NCBI RefSeq assembly: GCF_004365705.1
Contig: NZ_SOBN01000001.1
Location: forward strand, 372,001 to 436,000
Source of the DNA: Streptomyces sp. 846.5
GTDB taxonomy: Bacteria; Actinomycetota; Actinomycetes; Streptomycetales; Streptomycetaceae
Length of the DNA: 64,000 bases
Direction: 5' to 3'
Below the pieces are notes generated by a model, which had not been told where the DNA came from, ran no database searches, and saw nothing but the letters and a program-made list of their open reading frames with translations. Below, in pieces: positions 34,501 through 42,330 of the stretch. How positions within the stretch are numbered: the first letter of the stretch is position 1; every line of letters begins with the position of its first letter. The translations under genes were made by a program, and so were the position numbers.

Positions 34501-35365
34501 GGAGGCCGCGGCGCTGGGCCTGGACCGGGACGCCGTGGTGCTGCTGGTAGGCGGAGCGCGCGGGATCACCGCGCGGCTGGCGGCGACACTCGCCTCGGTG
34601 ACCCGGTGCCGTCTCGAACTACTCGGCCGCACCGCACTGCCGGACGGCCCCGAGGACCCGGCGACGGCCACCGCCCGCGACCGGTCCGCCCTGCGGGCCG
34701 TGCTCGCCCGGCAGGGCGTGCCGCTGGCCGAGGTCGACCGCACCGCCTCCCGGCTGCTGGCCGGACGCGAGGTCGCGGCCACGCTCGACGAACTGTCGAG
34801 CCTGGGTTCGCAGGCCCGCTACCAGGCCGTGGACGCCGCCGATCCGGCGGCGCTGCGGCAGGCGGTCAAGGAGGTGTACGCCGAGTACGGCCGGCTGGAC
34901 GGTGTGGTCTACGCCGCAGGCGTGATCGAGGACAAGGTGCTCGCCGAGAAGGAGCCGGAGTCCTTCCGGCGCGTCTTCGCCACCAAGGCCGACGGCGCCA
35001 GGACGCTGCTCGACGCGCTGGCCGAACTGCCGGCCGGGCCGCGCTTCACGGTCCTCTTCGGCAGCATCGCCGCCGCTCTGGGCAACCGCGGACAGGCCGA
35101 CTACGCGGCGGCCAACGACGCCCTGGAGGATCTGGGCGCCCGCTGGTCGGACGCCACCGGACGGCGGGCGCTGACCGTGCACTGGGGTCCGTGGGCTCCG
35201 GACGGCGCCCACGGCGGCATGGTCTCGGAGGAACTGGCCCGGGACTACGACCGACGGGGCGTCAAGCTGATCGACCCGGGCGCGGGCACGCTGGCGCTGC
35301 TGCGCGAGCTGGCCTGGGGCGAGGAGTCGACCCGGTCCGTGGTCTACACGGCCTCGGGCTGGTGA
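28502..35365 (+). CDS. PfaD/PfaA-like iterative type I synthase: NMO-like x2, KS, AT, ACP, KR
   Basis: A 2287-residue multienzyme. Residues about 1-210 and 240-560 are two flavin (nitronate monooxygenase/PfaD-like) TIM barrels, each with a G-S-E-x-G-G-x-x-G loop (near 132 and 421). KS about 655-1090 has Cys850 in DAACASS plus VEAHGTGTV and GHTKCAAG. AT about 1210-1500 has Ser1304 in GHSYGE. ACP has Ser1715 in DLSIDSIKRTE. KR about 2010-2287 has VVLLVGGARGIT and YAAANDAL. Architecture and KS style match secondary-lipid (PUFA-like) synthases; PfaD is normally a separate enoyl reductase. GGAGAG precedes ATG 28502. Codon 88 is TTA (bldA control). It overlaps the next gene by four bases. Confidence 0.88.
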   Translation: MRPTSPLADIVIGITPFHEPDAGLAAAVCRAGALGVLDLGAGDRRSREELAGLRKQAPGPFGVRVRSGCRITPADLRDLGDGGRLTVLVDADTAGWDLASLVSVHRVLVEVTDLEQARTAVRGGAHGLIARGSESGGRVGELSTFVLLQQLLAEPEIQVPVWACGGIGLRTAVAAVVGGAAGVVLDSQLALLAESAAPEEAAAAVRGMDGSETTVVDGYRALRRSGPGSSSGSTALTVGQEGFLAAGFAARFGTAGRAVRAVRDAVLDGLRGAAASGALLGPGAPLSEALGTRLPVAQGPMTRVSDQPEFAAAVAASGALPFVALALAGPEQTRELLARTGSVLGEQPWGVGVLGFAAEEVRSAQLAEVLAARPSHAIIAGGRPAQARVLEEAGIRTFLHVPSPGLLQQFLEDGARRFVFEGSECGGHVGPRHSFPLWEAQLAVLEDYLDTAAEPPTVEVLFAGGVHDERSTAMVAALTAPLAGRGVAAGVLMGTAYLFTEEAVACGAVQPAFQRQVLAARGTELLQTAPGHATRCVPSPFTTEFGQVQERLRADGTPDREVWEQLERLNVGRLRIASKGVDRVAGALAPVDEAGQLERGMFMAGQVAVLRSVPTTLAELHTAVGTGAAAFLAARAQELTERLGLAPAVATEPEPAPLDIAVVGMACMFPQAPDLATFWANVVAGVDSVTEVPAERWDPELYHAQDGAAGTTPSKWGGFLPRIPFDPLSYGIPPSALGSIEPVQLLALEAARRALVDAGYDGGGPEGGRAFDRSRAGVVFGAEAGSDLSNAGVLGAVLPAYLGKVPEAIAEQLPKLTEDSFPGMLANVISGRIANRLDLGGSNFTVDAACASSLAALDVACKDLAAGGSDLVLCGGADLHNGINDYLLFASVHALSPTGRSRPFDASADGIALGEGVGCLVLKRLADAERDGDRVYAVVKGVGSASDGRSLGLTAPRPEGQRSALERAYRSAGIGPAEVGLVEAHGTGTVVGDRTELATLSEVFAEAGATPGSCALGSVKSQIGHTKCAAGVAGLIKASLALHTGVKPPTLHLDRPNQAWQPDRSPFVFHGEARPWVEPPAERAAGVSAFGFGGTNFHAVLRGYDGPPPVHGLQEWPAELFTFRGSNRERALRGAAELLRLAEAEGAPWRLRDLALAASRRAESAHGPVQVALVASDPVELAGLLRRALAGEHDPAAGLHLAEEAGSGTGEVAFLFPGQGSQRPGMFAELFAAFPQTQRHLMLGREHTDVLYPPLAFSPEARGEQRAAVTDTRVAQPVLGMTGLAAYELLGLAGVRPQLAAGHSYGELVALCAAGALAAEDLPALSAERARSILDAVGEGADPGSMAAVTTGAEEVERVLLAAGLAGRVVVANRNAPRQTVVSGATDEVVTAVQLLREAGHDVKRLPVACAFHSPLVAGAGERFAEALAARTVRAPEFPVWSNRTAAAYPADSAGVRAELAAQIGAPVRFVEQVEAMYLAGARVFVEAGPGSVLTRLVSAVLGDLPHHAVSVEGRRGGLPGFLDALAALAVAGVPVHTGRLFRGRDAVDAGRARAPRRPGWTVDGHLVRTAAGELLPGALAPARPVPEALMTNQAPHSDGRQSGTDALVSEFLRSSREMVAAQRDVLMTYLGAAGVTVAAPAAPLAVAAPALTAAVTAPFVAEPVVAPEPATAAPALGPTDLLQTVVEVISERTGYPADMIEPDLDLEADLSIDSIKRTEIIGLLARRLATEGAGADLAALGDDQLEELSGARTAAAITGWLTDHLGAPAAELPDAAVPQAPELVSVQVSEQPTVAGHEPLRLQFATVPLAPPTGAPESLAGKRFALLGSDGDGVAEALAAQLAAHGAQALPLDAAHELSADDGPVDGVLLLDPLSSHGTPVLPACVPALQAALARSPRWLLAARKASPSGDGRADGLRGLFRTLAREYPETTARLVEFPATGGPDPAQAADALLGELLTDDHEPVVLHGPSGRQGLQLAESGLGVLGSTGAGPAGDGVAEAAALGLDRDAVVLLVGGARGITARLAATLASVTRCRLELLGRTALPDGPEDPATATARDRSALRAVLARQGVPLAEVDRTASRLLAGREVAATLDELSSLGSQARYQAVDAADPAALRQAVKEVYAEYGRLDGVVYAAGVIEDKVLAEKEPESFRRVFATKADGARTLLDALAELPAGPRFTVLFGSIAAALGNRGQADYAAANDALEDLGARWSDATGRRALTVHWGPWAPDGAHGGMVSEELARDYDRRGVKLIDPGAGTLALLRELAWGEESTRSVVYTASGW

Positions 35366-38300
35366 CCGCGGCAGTGACGGCACCCGCAACACAGCAGACC
35401 CCGGGCACCGGGCTGCCGCCGGTGGCCATCGTCGGCATGGCGGTACTGCTGCCGGGCGCCCCGGACCTGGCGGCCTACTGGCGGAACCTGGTCGGCGGCG
35501 TCGACGCGATCACCGATGTCCCCGAGGGGCGCTGGGACGCGTCCTACTACGACCCCGGGGCCGCGAGCGGCCCGGCCGCGCCGGACCGGCTCTACTGCCG
35601 GCGCGGCGGCTTCGTGGACGGACTGGCCGAGGTGCAGCCGACCCGCTTCGGCATCATGCCGAGCTCGGTGTCCGGCACCGAACCCGACCAGCTGATCGCA
35701 CTCCAGGTCGCCTCCGCCGCCATCGCGGACGCGGGCGGCCCGGACCGGCTGCCCGACCGTGACCGGATCGGGGTGGTGCTGGGCCGGGGCGGGTATCTGA
35801 CGCCGGGTCTGGTCCGGCTCGACCAGCGGGTCCGCAGCGCGCACCAGCTGGTGCGGACCCTCGGCGAACTGCTGCCGGATCTGACGTCGGATCAACTCGG
35901 CAGAGTGCGTGAGGCGTTCACCGACCAGCTGGGCCCTGACCGCCCGGAGTCGGCAATCGGACTGGTGCCCAACCTCGCCGCGTCCCGCGTGGCGAACCGG
36001 CTCGACCTGCGCGGCCCGGCCTACACCGTGGACGCCGCCTGCGCGTCCTCGCTGGTCGCCGTGGACCAGGCGGTCGGCGAACTGGCCACCGGCCGTTGCG
36101 ACGTGGTGCTGGCGGGCGGGGTGCACCACTGCCACGACGTCACGCTGTGGAGTGTGTTCGCCCAACTGCGGGCATTGTCCCCGAGCCAGCGGATCCGCCC
36201 GTTCCACCGCGGCGCCGACGGCATCCTGATCGGCGAGGGCACCGGCGTGGTCGTGCTCAAACGGCTGGCCGACGCCGAGCGCGACGGCGACCGGGTGTAC
36301 GCGGTGATCCGCGGCACCGGCGTGGCCAGCGACGGCCGTACGGCGGGCTTGGCCAACCCCGACCCCGGCGGCCAGAGCCGCGCGGTGCGGGCGGCCTGGC
36401 GCGCGGCCGGTCTCGACCCGGCGGCGCCGGGCGCGCTCGGCCTGCTGGAGGCTCACGGCACCGCGACCCCGGCCGGGGACGCCGCCGAACTGGCCACCCT
36501 GGCCGAGGTGTTCGGACCGGCGACGGCCGGAGCGGAGCGGGCGGTGCTCGGCTCGGTGAAGTCGATGATCGGCCACACCATGCCCGCCGCCGGCGTCGCC
36601 GGACTGGTCAAGGCGGCGCTGGCGGTGCACCACGGGGTGCTGCTGCCCACGCTGCACTGCGACGACCCGCACCCGGCCCTCGCCGCCACCCGCTTCCGCA
36701 CCGTCGGCACCGCGCAGCCCTGGGAGACCGGCGTCGGCGCAGCGCCCCGTCGCGCCGCGGTGAACGCGTTCGGCTTTGGCGGCATCAACGCCCATGTGGT
36801 GCTGGAGCAGGCGCCCGACAGCGGGCTCGCCACGGCCCTGCCGACCCGGCCCGCGCCCACCGCCGCTGTGGTCACCGAACCCGAGCGCGTACTGCGGCTC
36901 GCCGCCGACACACCCGAGCAGCTGGCGGCGCTGCTTGCGGCCGACAACTCGGCCGTCCTCGCCGCCGGCCTGCCGGAGCAGGGCGGTCCCGCGCCGCAAT
37001 GCCGGCTGGCGATCGTCGACCCGACGGCCAAGCGTCTGGAGCTGGCGCGGCGCGCGGTGTCCAAGGGGCGGGCCTGGCGCGGCCGCAATGACGTGTGGTT
37101 CGCCCCGGAGCCGCTGCTGGGCACGGGCCGCTCCGGCGGTGGCCGGGTGGCGTTCCTCTTCCCCGGCCTGGAGGGCGAGTTCGTCCCCAGGGTGGACGAT
37201 GTCGCCGACCACTTCGGACTGGCCCGTCCGACCTCAGCCGACGGTGCGACCGCCGACCGGGTGGGCGACATCGGCCGGCACGGCGCCGACGTGGTTGCCG
37301 TCGGCCGACTGCTGGACACCGCCCTGCGCCGGATGGGCGTGCGGCCCGACGCGGTGGCCGGACACAGCGTCGGTGAGTGGACCGCGATGATCGCGGGCGG
37401 GCTGTACTCCGGTGCCTCGGTGGACTCCTTCCTTGAGTCCTTCGATCCCGACTCGCTGCGGGTCCCCGGGCTCGCTTTCGCCGCGCTCGGCGTCCCCGCC
37501 GAGCGGGTGGTCGACGCGCTCGCCACGGTCAAGGGAATGTCGGACGTGGTGCTGTCGCACGACAATGCGCCGCAGCAGTCGATCGTCTGCGGCCCCGAGG
37601 AGCCCGTCGCGGAGTTGGTGCGCTGGTTCCGCGCACGCGGCGTCCTGGGCCAGGTGCTGCCGTTCCAGTCCGGCTTCCACACCCCCATGCTCGGCCCTTA
37701 CCTGGACCCGATCCGGCAGGCCGCCGAACGCTTCGAGCTGCACCCCCCGACCGTCCCCGTCTGGTCCGGCACCACGGCCTCGCCGTTCCCGCAGGCCGAC
37801 GCCGACGTGCGTGCACTGTTCGTCCGCCACCTTCTGGAGCCGGTGCGGTTCCGTCCGCTGGTCGAGGCCCTGTACGAGGCCGGTTTCCGGGCGTTCGTCC
37901 AGGTCGGCACCGGGCAGCTGGGCTCGCTCGTCGGCGACACCCTGGCCGGTCGGGAACACCTGGTGGTCGCGGCCAACTCGCCGCACCGCGACGGTCTTTC
38001 CCAGCTCCGCCGGGTCGCCGCCGCGCTGTGGACGGACGGCGCCGAGCCGGACCGGACCGCCCTGCTCCCGGCGAGCACGACCGTGCGGGAGCGCGCGCAC
38101 ACGACCGTAGCGCTGGAGCTCGGCGGGGCACTCGTCTCACTGGCCCCCGCCGCCCTCGCCGCGCTCCGCGCCGACCTGACGCCGGCCCGCCCCACCATCG
38201 GTGTCCAGGAGCCGGCCTCCCTGGCCGCGCTTGCGGACCGCTTCCCCCTGGCGGCCGAACTCGACGCGCTGCTGCGCGACACCAGCCAGGTCGCGGCCGA

Positions 38301-39972
38301 ACTCATCGGCGCTGCCCGGCAGTCCGCAGGCCGCGGCACACTCCAGCCGCCGCCCCCGCCGCTCCCCCACCGACCCGCGCCCGTCCGCACCGTCCCGCTG
38401 CAGGTGTCCACCGACGCCATGCCGTACCTGCTCGACCACTGCTTCTTCCGTCAGCGCCCGGGCTGGCCGGACACGGCCGACCGCTGGCCCGTCGTCCCGG
38501 CCACCACGATCGTGCAGCATCTGATGGACGCCGCCGAGCAGATCTCGCCCGGCCAACTGGCTACCGGTGTTGGCGAGCTGAGGTTCGGTCAGTGGGTGCC
38601 GGCCGCGACTCCGACGGTGGTGGACATCACCCTCAAGGACGCGGGTCCCGGCCGCCTCGCCGCCGACTTCGGCGGATTCGCGCGCGGCACCGTCGAGTTG
38701 GCGGACCGTCATGCCGCGCCGCCCGCCGCGTGGCGGACGGACCCCAGCGGCGAACGCAGGCCCGAACTCAGCGCCGCCGGTCTCTACGACGAGCGATGGA
38801 TGTTCCACGGACCGGCGTTCCAGGGCCTGACCGAGCTCACCGCGCTCGGGGAGTCCCATGTGCGCGGCGTGATCACCGCGCCGTCCGCACCCGGGGCGCT
38901 GCTGGACAATGTCGGCCAGCTGCTGGGCTACTGGATCATGGCCACCCGCACCGAGCGGACCGTCGTCTTCCCGGTCGGCATCCGCCAGTTGCGCTTCTAC
39001 GGCCCGGCACCCCGGCCGGGCACCGAGGTCCACTGCCACATCTGGGTCACCCGGATCACCGACACCGTCCTCGAAGCCGACGTGCAACTGCTCGCCGGAG
39101 GCGCCGTCTGGGCGGAGGTGGTCGGCTGGCAGGACCGACGGTTCGACAGTCATCCCGAGACCCGACCCGTCGAGCGCTTCGTCGAGCGCAACACCCTCTC
39201 CGCCCCGCAGCCCGGCGGCTGGGTGCTGCTGCACGAGCGCTGGCCGGACCTCGCCTCCCGGGACCTGATCATGCGCAACCACCTGGGCTCGGACGAGCGG
39301 GCCCGCTACGAGCAGCAGCCGCCGCGCGGTCGCCGCGCGTGGCTGCTGGGCCGGATCGCGGTGAAGGACGCGGTGCGGCACCGGCTCTGGGAGCAGGGCG
39401 AGGGCGATGTCTTCCCCGCCGAGATCGAGGTGCTCAACGAGCCGAGCGGCCGTCCCTGGGTGTCCGGACTGCACGGCCGCTCGCTTCCGGACTTCGACGT
39501 GTCGCTCGCCCATTGCGCCGAGGCGGCGGTGGCCCTGGTCCGCCCCTACCGACCCGGCGGGAGCCGGGTCGGCGGCCCGGGGGTGGGCATCGATATCGAA
39601 GAGGTCACCGAGCGCCCCACCGAGACCCTTCGGATCGCGCTCGGCCCCGCGGAGCTGGACCTGCTGGCGGCCTGCCGCAGCACCGACCAGGGATCCGAGG
39701 CCCTCTGGTTCACCCGGTTCTGGGCCGCGAAGGAGGCCGCAGCCAAGGCCGAGGGCACCGGACTCCAGGGCCGGCCCCGCGACTTCACGGTGACCGCCGC
39801 CGACCCGTCCGAACTGCTGGTCGTGGTCACCGGCCCGGCCGGACCGCGCACCCATCGCGTGCACTGCACGCAGCTCGCCGCCCCGCCAGGTCTGCCGGTC
39901 CGCAGCTATGTCGTCGCCTGGACCGCGGACGACGACCGTTCCGACCCCGACGAGAGGACAGCGCCGAAGTGA
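35362..39972 (+). CDS. Second type I synthase: KS, AT, DH, phosphopantetheinyl transferase
   Basis: A 1536-residue protein starting at GTG in the previous stop. KS about 17-465 has Cys227 in DAACASSLVAV, with LEAHGTATPAGD and GHTMPAAG completing the triad. AT about 590-880 has Ser669 in GHSVGEW. A hot-dog dehydratase-like region about 1015-1250 contains YLLDHCFFRQRPGWPD and ELRFGQWVPA. A 4'-phosphopantetheinyl transferase about 1330-1510 carries VGIDIEEV and WFTRFWAAKEAAAKAEGTG. No ACP or KR is present, so it must work with the upstream ACP or the free ACP. The built-in transferase should activate those carriers, making the operon self-contained. Organisation recalls PfaC/PfaE functions combined. 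Confidence 0.87.
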   Translation: MTAAVTAPATQQTPGTGLPPVAIVGMAVLLPGAPDLAAYWRNLVGGVDAITDVPEGRWDASYYDPGAASGPAAPDRLYCRRGGFVDGLAEVQPTRFGIMPSSVSGTEPDQLIALQVASAAIADAGGPDRLPDRDRIGVVLGRGGYLTPGLVRLDQRVRSAHQLVRTLGELLPDLTSDQLGRVREAFTDQLGPDRPESAIGLVPNLAASRVANRLDLRGPAYTVDAACASSLVAVDQAVGELATGRCDVVLAGGVHHCHDVTLWSVFAQLRALSPSQRIRPFHRGADGILIGEGTGVVVLKRLADAERDGDRVYAVIRGTGVASDGRTAGLANPDPGGQSRAVRAAWRAAGLDPAAPGALGLLEAHGTATPAGDAAELATLAEVFGPATAGAERAVLGSVKSMIGHTMPAAGVAGLVKAALAVHHGVLLPTLHCDDPHPALAATRFRTVGTAQPWETGVGAAPRRAAVNAFGFGGINAHVVLEQAPDSGLATALPTRPAPTAAVVTEPERVLRLAADTPEQLAALLAADNSAVLAAGLPEQGGPAPQCRLAIVDPTAKRLELARRAVSKGRAWRGRNDVWFAPEPLLGTGRSGGGRVAFLFPGLEGEFVPRVDDVADHFGLARPTSADGATADRVGDIGRHGADVVAVGRLLDTALRRMGVRPDAVAGHSVGEWTAMIAGGLYSGASVDSFLESFDPDSLRVPGLAFAALGVPAERVVDALATVKGMSDVVLSHDNAPQQSIVCGPEEPVAELVRWFRARGVLGQVLPFQSGFHTPMLGPYLDPIRQAAERFELHPPTVPVWSGTTASPFPQADADVRALFVRHLLEPVRFRPLVEALYEAGFRAFVQVGTGQLGSLVGDTLAGREHLVVAANSPHRDGLSQLRRVAAALWTDGAEPDRTALLPASTTVRERAHTTVALELGGALVSLAPAALAALRADLTPARPTIGVQEPASLAALADRFPLAAELDALLRDTSQVAAELIGAARQSAGRGTLQPPPPPLPHRPAPVRTVPLQVSTDAMPYLLDHCFFRQRPGWPDTADRWPVVPATTIVQHLMDAAEQISPGQLATGVGELRFGQWVPAATPTVVDITLKDAGPGRLAADFGGFARGTVELADRHAAPPAAWRTDPSGERRPELSAAGLYDERWMFHGPAFQGLTELTALGESHVRGVITAPSAPGALLDNVGQLLGYWIMATRTERTVVFPVGIRQLRFYGPAPRPGTEVHCHIWVTRITDTVLEADVQLLAGGAVWAEVVGWQDRRFDSHPETRPVERFVERNTLSAPQPGGWVLLHERWPDLASRDLIMRNHLGSDERARYEQQPPRGRRAWLLGRIAVKDAVRHRLWEQGEGDVFPAEIEVLNEPSGRPWVSGLHGRSLPDFDVSLAHCAEAAVALVRPYRPGGSRVGGPGVGIDIEEVTERPTETLRIALGPAELDLLAACRSTDQGSEALWFTRFWAAKEAAAKAEGTGLQGRPRDFTVTAADPSELLVVVTGPAGPRTHRVHCTQLAAPPGLPVRSYVVAWTADDDRSDPDERTAPK

Positions 39973-40295
39973 CCACCAGCGGACAGACCCTGGACCAGTA
40001 CGGACCCACCGAGCAGGAGGTCCTCTCCGAGATCACCGTCATGCTGGCCGCACTGCTCGACGAGTACGGCCTCGACGACGCCGAGGTCACCATGGAGTCC
40101 CGGTTCACCGGGGACCTCGAACTGGAGAGCATCGACCTGGTGACCCTGGCCGGACAGCTCCAGGAGCGCTGGGGCGACCGGATCAACTTCGCCGAGTTCA
40201 TCGCAGGCATGGAACTCGACGAGATCATCGACCTGACGGTGGGCCGGCTGGTCGGCTACGTCGTGGACCGGCTGCGGACCGCCGGGCGGAGCTGA
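39969..40295 (+). CDS. Free-standing acyl carrier protein
   Basis: This is a 108-residue ACP. Helix II carries the attachment site GDLELESIDLVTLAGQL with Ser54, and acidic helices flank it. An N-terminal extension of about 20 residues precedes the usual ACP start. GTG at 39969 overlaps the synthase stop by four bases. Its serine is the expected substrate of the transferase domain fused to the upstream synthase. It probably carries the starter, or the finished chain for release or transfer. Confidence 0.9.
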   Translation: MTTSGQTLDQYGPTEQEVLSEITVMLAALLDEYGLDDAEVTMESRFTGDLELESIDLVTLAGQLQERWGDRINFAEFIAGMELDEIIDLTVGRLVGYVVDRLRTAGRS

Positions 40296-40297
40296 CC

Positions 40298-41128
40298 GTG
40301 GCCTTCCTCGACCTCGACGGTCTCGACGTCCATGTGCAGCGGCTCGGCCCGAAGGACGGCGGCCCGCCCGCGGCCACCGCCGTCCTGCTGCACGGACTGC
40401 TCACCGACAGCCTCGCCAGCTTCTACTTCACCCTGGCCCCCGCGCTCTCCGCCGCCGGCGTGGAGGTGCTGATGTACGACCAGCGCGGCCACGGCCGCAG
40501 CGGGCGCCCACCGACCGGCTACCGCCTGGAACAGTTCGTCGACGACCTGGAAGCGCTTCTGGACCGCCTCGAACTGACCGGTCCCGTCCACCTGCTGGGC
40601 AACTCCTTCGGCGGGACAGTGGCGTTCGGCCTCGCCGCCCGGCGCCCCGAGCAGGTCGTGAGCATCCTGGCCGTCGAGTCCGAACCGGCGTCGCCGGCCT
40701 GGGCCGCCAAGCTGGACGGCCTGCTGCGGCGGGCCGAGACGGAGTTGGCGCAGGACGTGAAGCTGGCCTGGGTGACCGAGCAGCACGGCGCCCACACCGC
40801 CAGGCTGGCCCGCTCGGCCGGCCGACTGCTGTCCGGCACCTCTCTCGCCCAAGACATACCCGCCAGCCTGCTGCCCAGCGAGGCGGAGCTGCGCGCGATC
40901 CGCTGCCCCGTGCTCGCGGTCTACGGCACCGAGTCGGACCTGGCCGAACAGGCGGACTGGCTGGACGAGTTGCTGCCGGGCTGCCGCAGCGCCTTCGTCC
41001 CCGGCCAGGAGCACTCGGTGCTGATCGAGGCCCCGGACGTGGTCCGCGAGCTCACCCTGCGCTGGCTGCGGGAGCTGGGCACGGACCTCCGCAACCCGGC
41101 CACGCGGCTGGAAGGAAGCGTCCGGTGA
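40298..41128 (+). CDS. Alpha/beta-fold hydrolase (likely chain-release or editing enzyme)
   Basis: A 276-residue alpha/beta hydrolase starting at GTG two bases after the ACP stop. Nucleophile elbow GNSFGG (Ser103), oxyanion strand AVLLHGLLTDSL, acidic ESD after VLAVYGT and His in PGQEHSVL form a full triad. There is no signal peptide, so it acts in the cytosol. Given its place between ACP and glycosyltransferase genes, it may release the acyl chain as acid or ester, or act as a type II thioesterase. Confidence 0.85.
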   Translation: MAFLDLDGLDVHVQRLGPKDGGPPAATAVLLHGLLTDSLASFYFTLAPALSAAGVEVLMYDQRGHGRSGRPPTGYRLEQFVDDLEALLDRLELTGPVHLLGNSFGGTVAFGLAARRPEQVVSILAVESEPASPAWAAKLDGLLRRAETELAQDVKLAWVTEQHGAHTARLARSAGRLLSGTSLAQDIPASLLPSEAELRAIRCPVLAVYGTESDLAEQADWLDELLPGCRSAFVPGQEHSVLIEAPDVVRELTLRWLRELGTDLRNPATRLEGSVR

Positions 41129-42330
41129 CCCGGTTCCTCTTCGTCGTCCCGCCGCTCGTCGGGCATGTGAACCCGGCAGTGGGTGTCGCGGCCGAGCTCG
41201 CCGCCCGGGGCCACGTCACGGCCTGGGCAGGGCTGCCGGAACTGATCGGCGCTCTCGCCGGTCCGGACGCCGAGGTCTTCCCCTGCGCCGTCGTCCCCGG
41301 AACCGCACCCGGCGAGGCGCTGCAGCGACCGCCGGACCTGCGCGGGCCCGCGGCGCTGAAGTTCCTCTGGGAGGACTTCCTGGTCCCGCTCGCAGAGGCG
41401 ATGACCCCTGGCGTGGCGGCCGCGGTGGACCGCTTCCGCCCCGACGTCCTCGTGGTGGACCAGCAGGCGGTGGCCGGCGCGCTGATCGCCGAGCGCCGCG
41501 GCCTGCCCTGGGCCACCTCCGCGACGACCTCGGCCGAGTTCACCGGCGCCCTGGACGGAATGCCGCTGGTGGACGCCTGGATCTCCGGCCTCCTCGCCGA
41601 CCTGCGCAAACGCATCGGCGACCCCGAGGGGACCGGCGACCCGCGCTTCTCGCCGCAGCTGACCCTCGCCTTCACCACCCCGGAACTCACCGGCCCGGTC
41701 ACCGCGCCGGGCGGCCCGATCCGCTTCGTCGGCCCCTCGATCACGGCACGGCCCGCAGCCGACTCCTTCCCCTGGGAGTGGCTGGACCGGGACCGCTCAA
41801 CGGTGCTGGTCAGCCTCGGCACGGCCAACACCGACGCTGGCACCGCGTTCCTGACGGTCTGCCAGGAGGCGCTGCGGGCCCGCGCCGACCGACTGCAGGC
41901 AGTGATCGTCGATCCGGGGGGTGTGCTGGGGAAACCCGCGCCCGACCGCGACGTCCTGGTCCTGCCCTCCGTCCCGCAGCTGCGACTGCTGCCCCGCACC
42001 GCCGCCGTGATCTGCCATGCCGGGCACAACACCGTCTGCGAATCCCTGTGGCACGGCGTGCCGTTGGTCGTCGCCCCGATCCGCGACGACCAGCCCGTGG
42101 TGGCCGCACAGGTCGCATCGGCCGGGGCAGGCGTCCGGGTCCGCTTCGGCCGCACCGGCGCGGCCCGGCTCGGCCAGGCGGTGGACGCGGTGCTCGACGA
42201 TCCCGCCCACCGCAGCGCGGCGCAGCGCATCGGCGCCTCCTTCCGATGGGCCGGCGGCGCGGCGGCCGCGGCCGCCCACCTCGAACAGCTCGACCCAAGT
42301 GCTCGGCGAACGGACGACAGGACCCCATGA
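41125..42330 (+). CDS. GT1-family (GT-B, MGT type) glycosyltransferase
   Basis: A 401-residue macrolide-type glycosyltransferase. The N-terminal acceptor half starts FLFVVPPLVGHVNPAVGVAA. The C-terminal donor half has STVLVSLGTANT and the nucleotide-sugar signature ICHAGHNTVCESLWHGVPLV with APIRDDQP. These enzymes move a sugar from a nucleotide donor to a small-molecule acceptor. GTG at 41125 overlaps the hydrolase stop by four bases. It implies the operon product is glycosylated; no deoxysugar genes accompany it, so a housekeeping sugar such as glucose or GlcNAc is likely. Confidence 0.9.
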   Translation: MTRFLFVVPPLVGHVNPAVGVAAELAARGHVTAWAGLPELIGALAGPDAEVFPCAVVPGTAPGEALQRPPDLRGPAALKFLWEDFLVPLAEAMTPGVAAAVDRFRPDVLVVDQQAVAGALIAERRGLPWATSATTSAEFTGALDGMPLVDAWISGLLADLRKRIGDPEGTGDPRFSPQLTLAFTTPELTGPVTAPGGPIRFVGPSITARPAADSFPWEWLDRDRSTVLVSLGTANTDAGTAFLTVCQEALRARADRLQAVIVDPGGVLGKPAPDRDVLVLPSVPQLRLLPRTAAVICHAGHNTVCESLWHGVPLVVAPIRDDQPVVAAQVASAGAGVRVRFGRTGAARLGQAVDAVLDDPAHRSAAQRIGASFRWAGGAAAAAAHLEQLDPSARRTDDRTP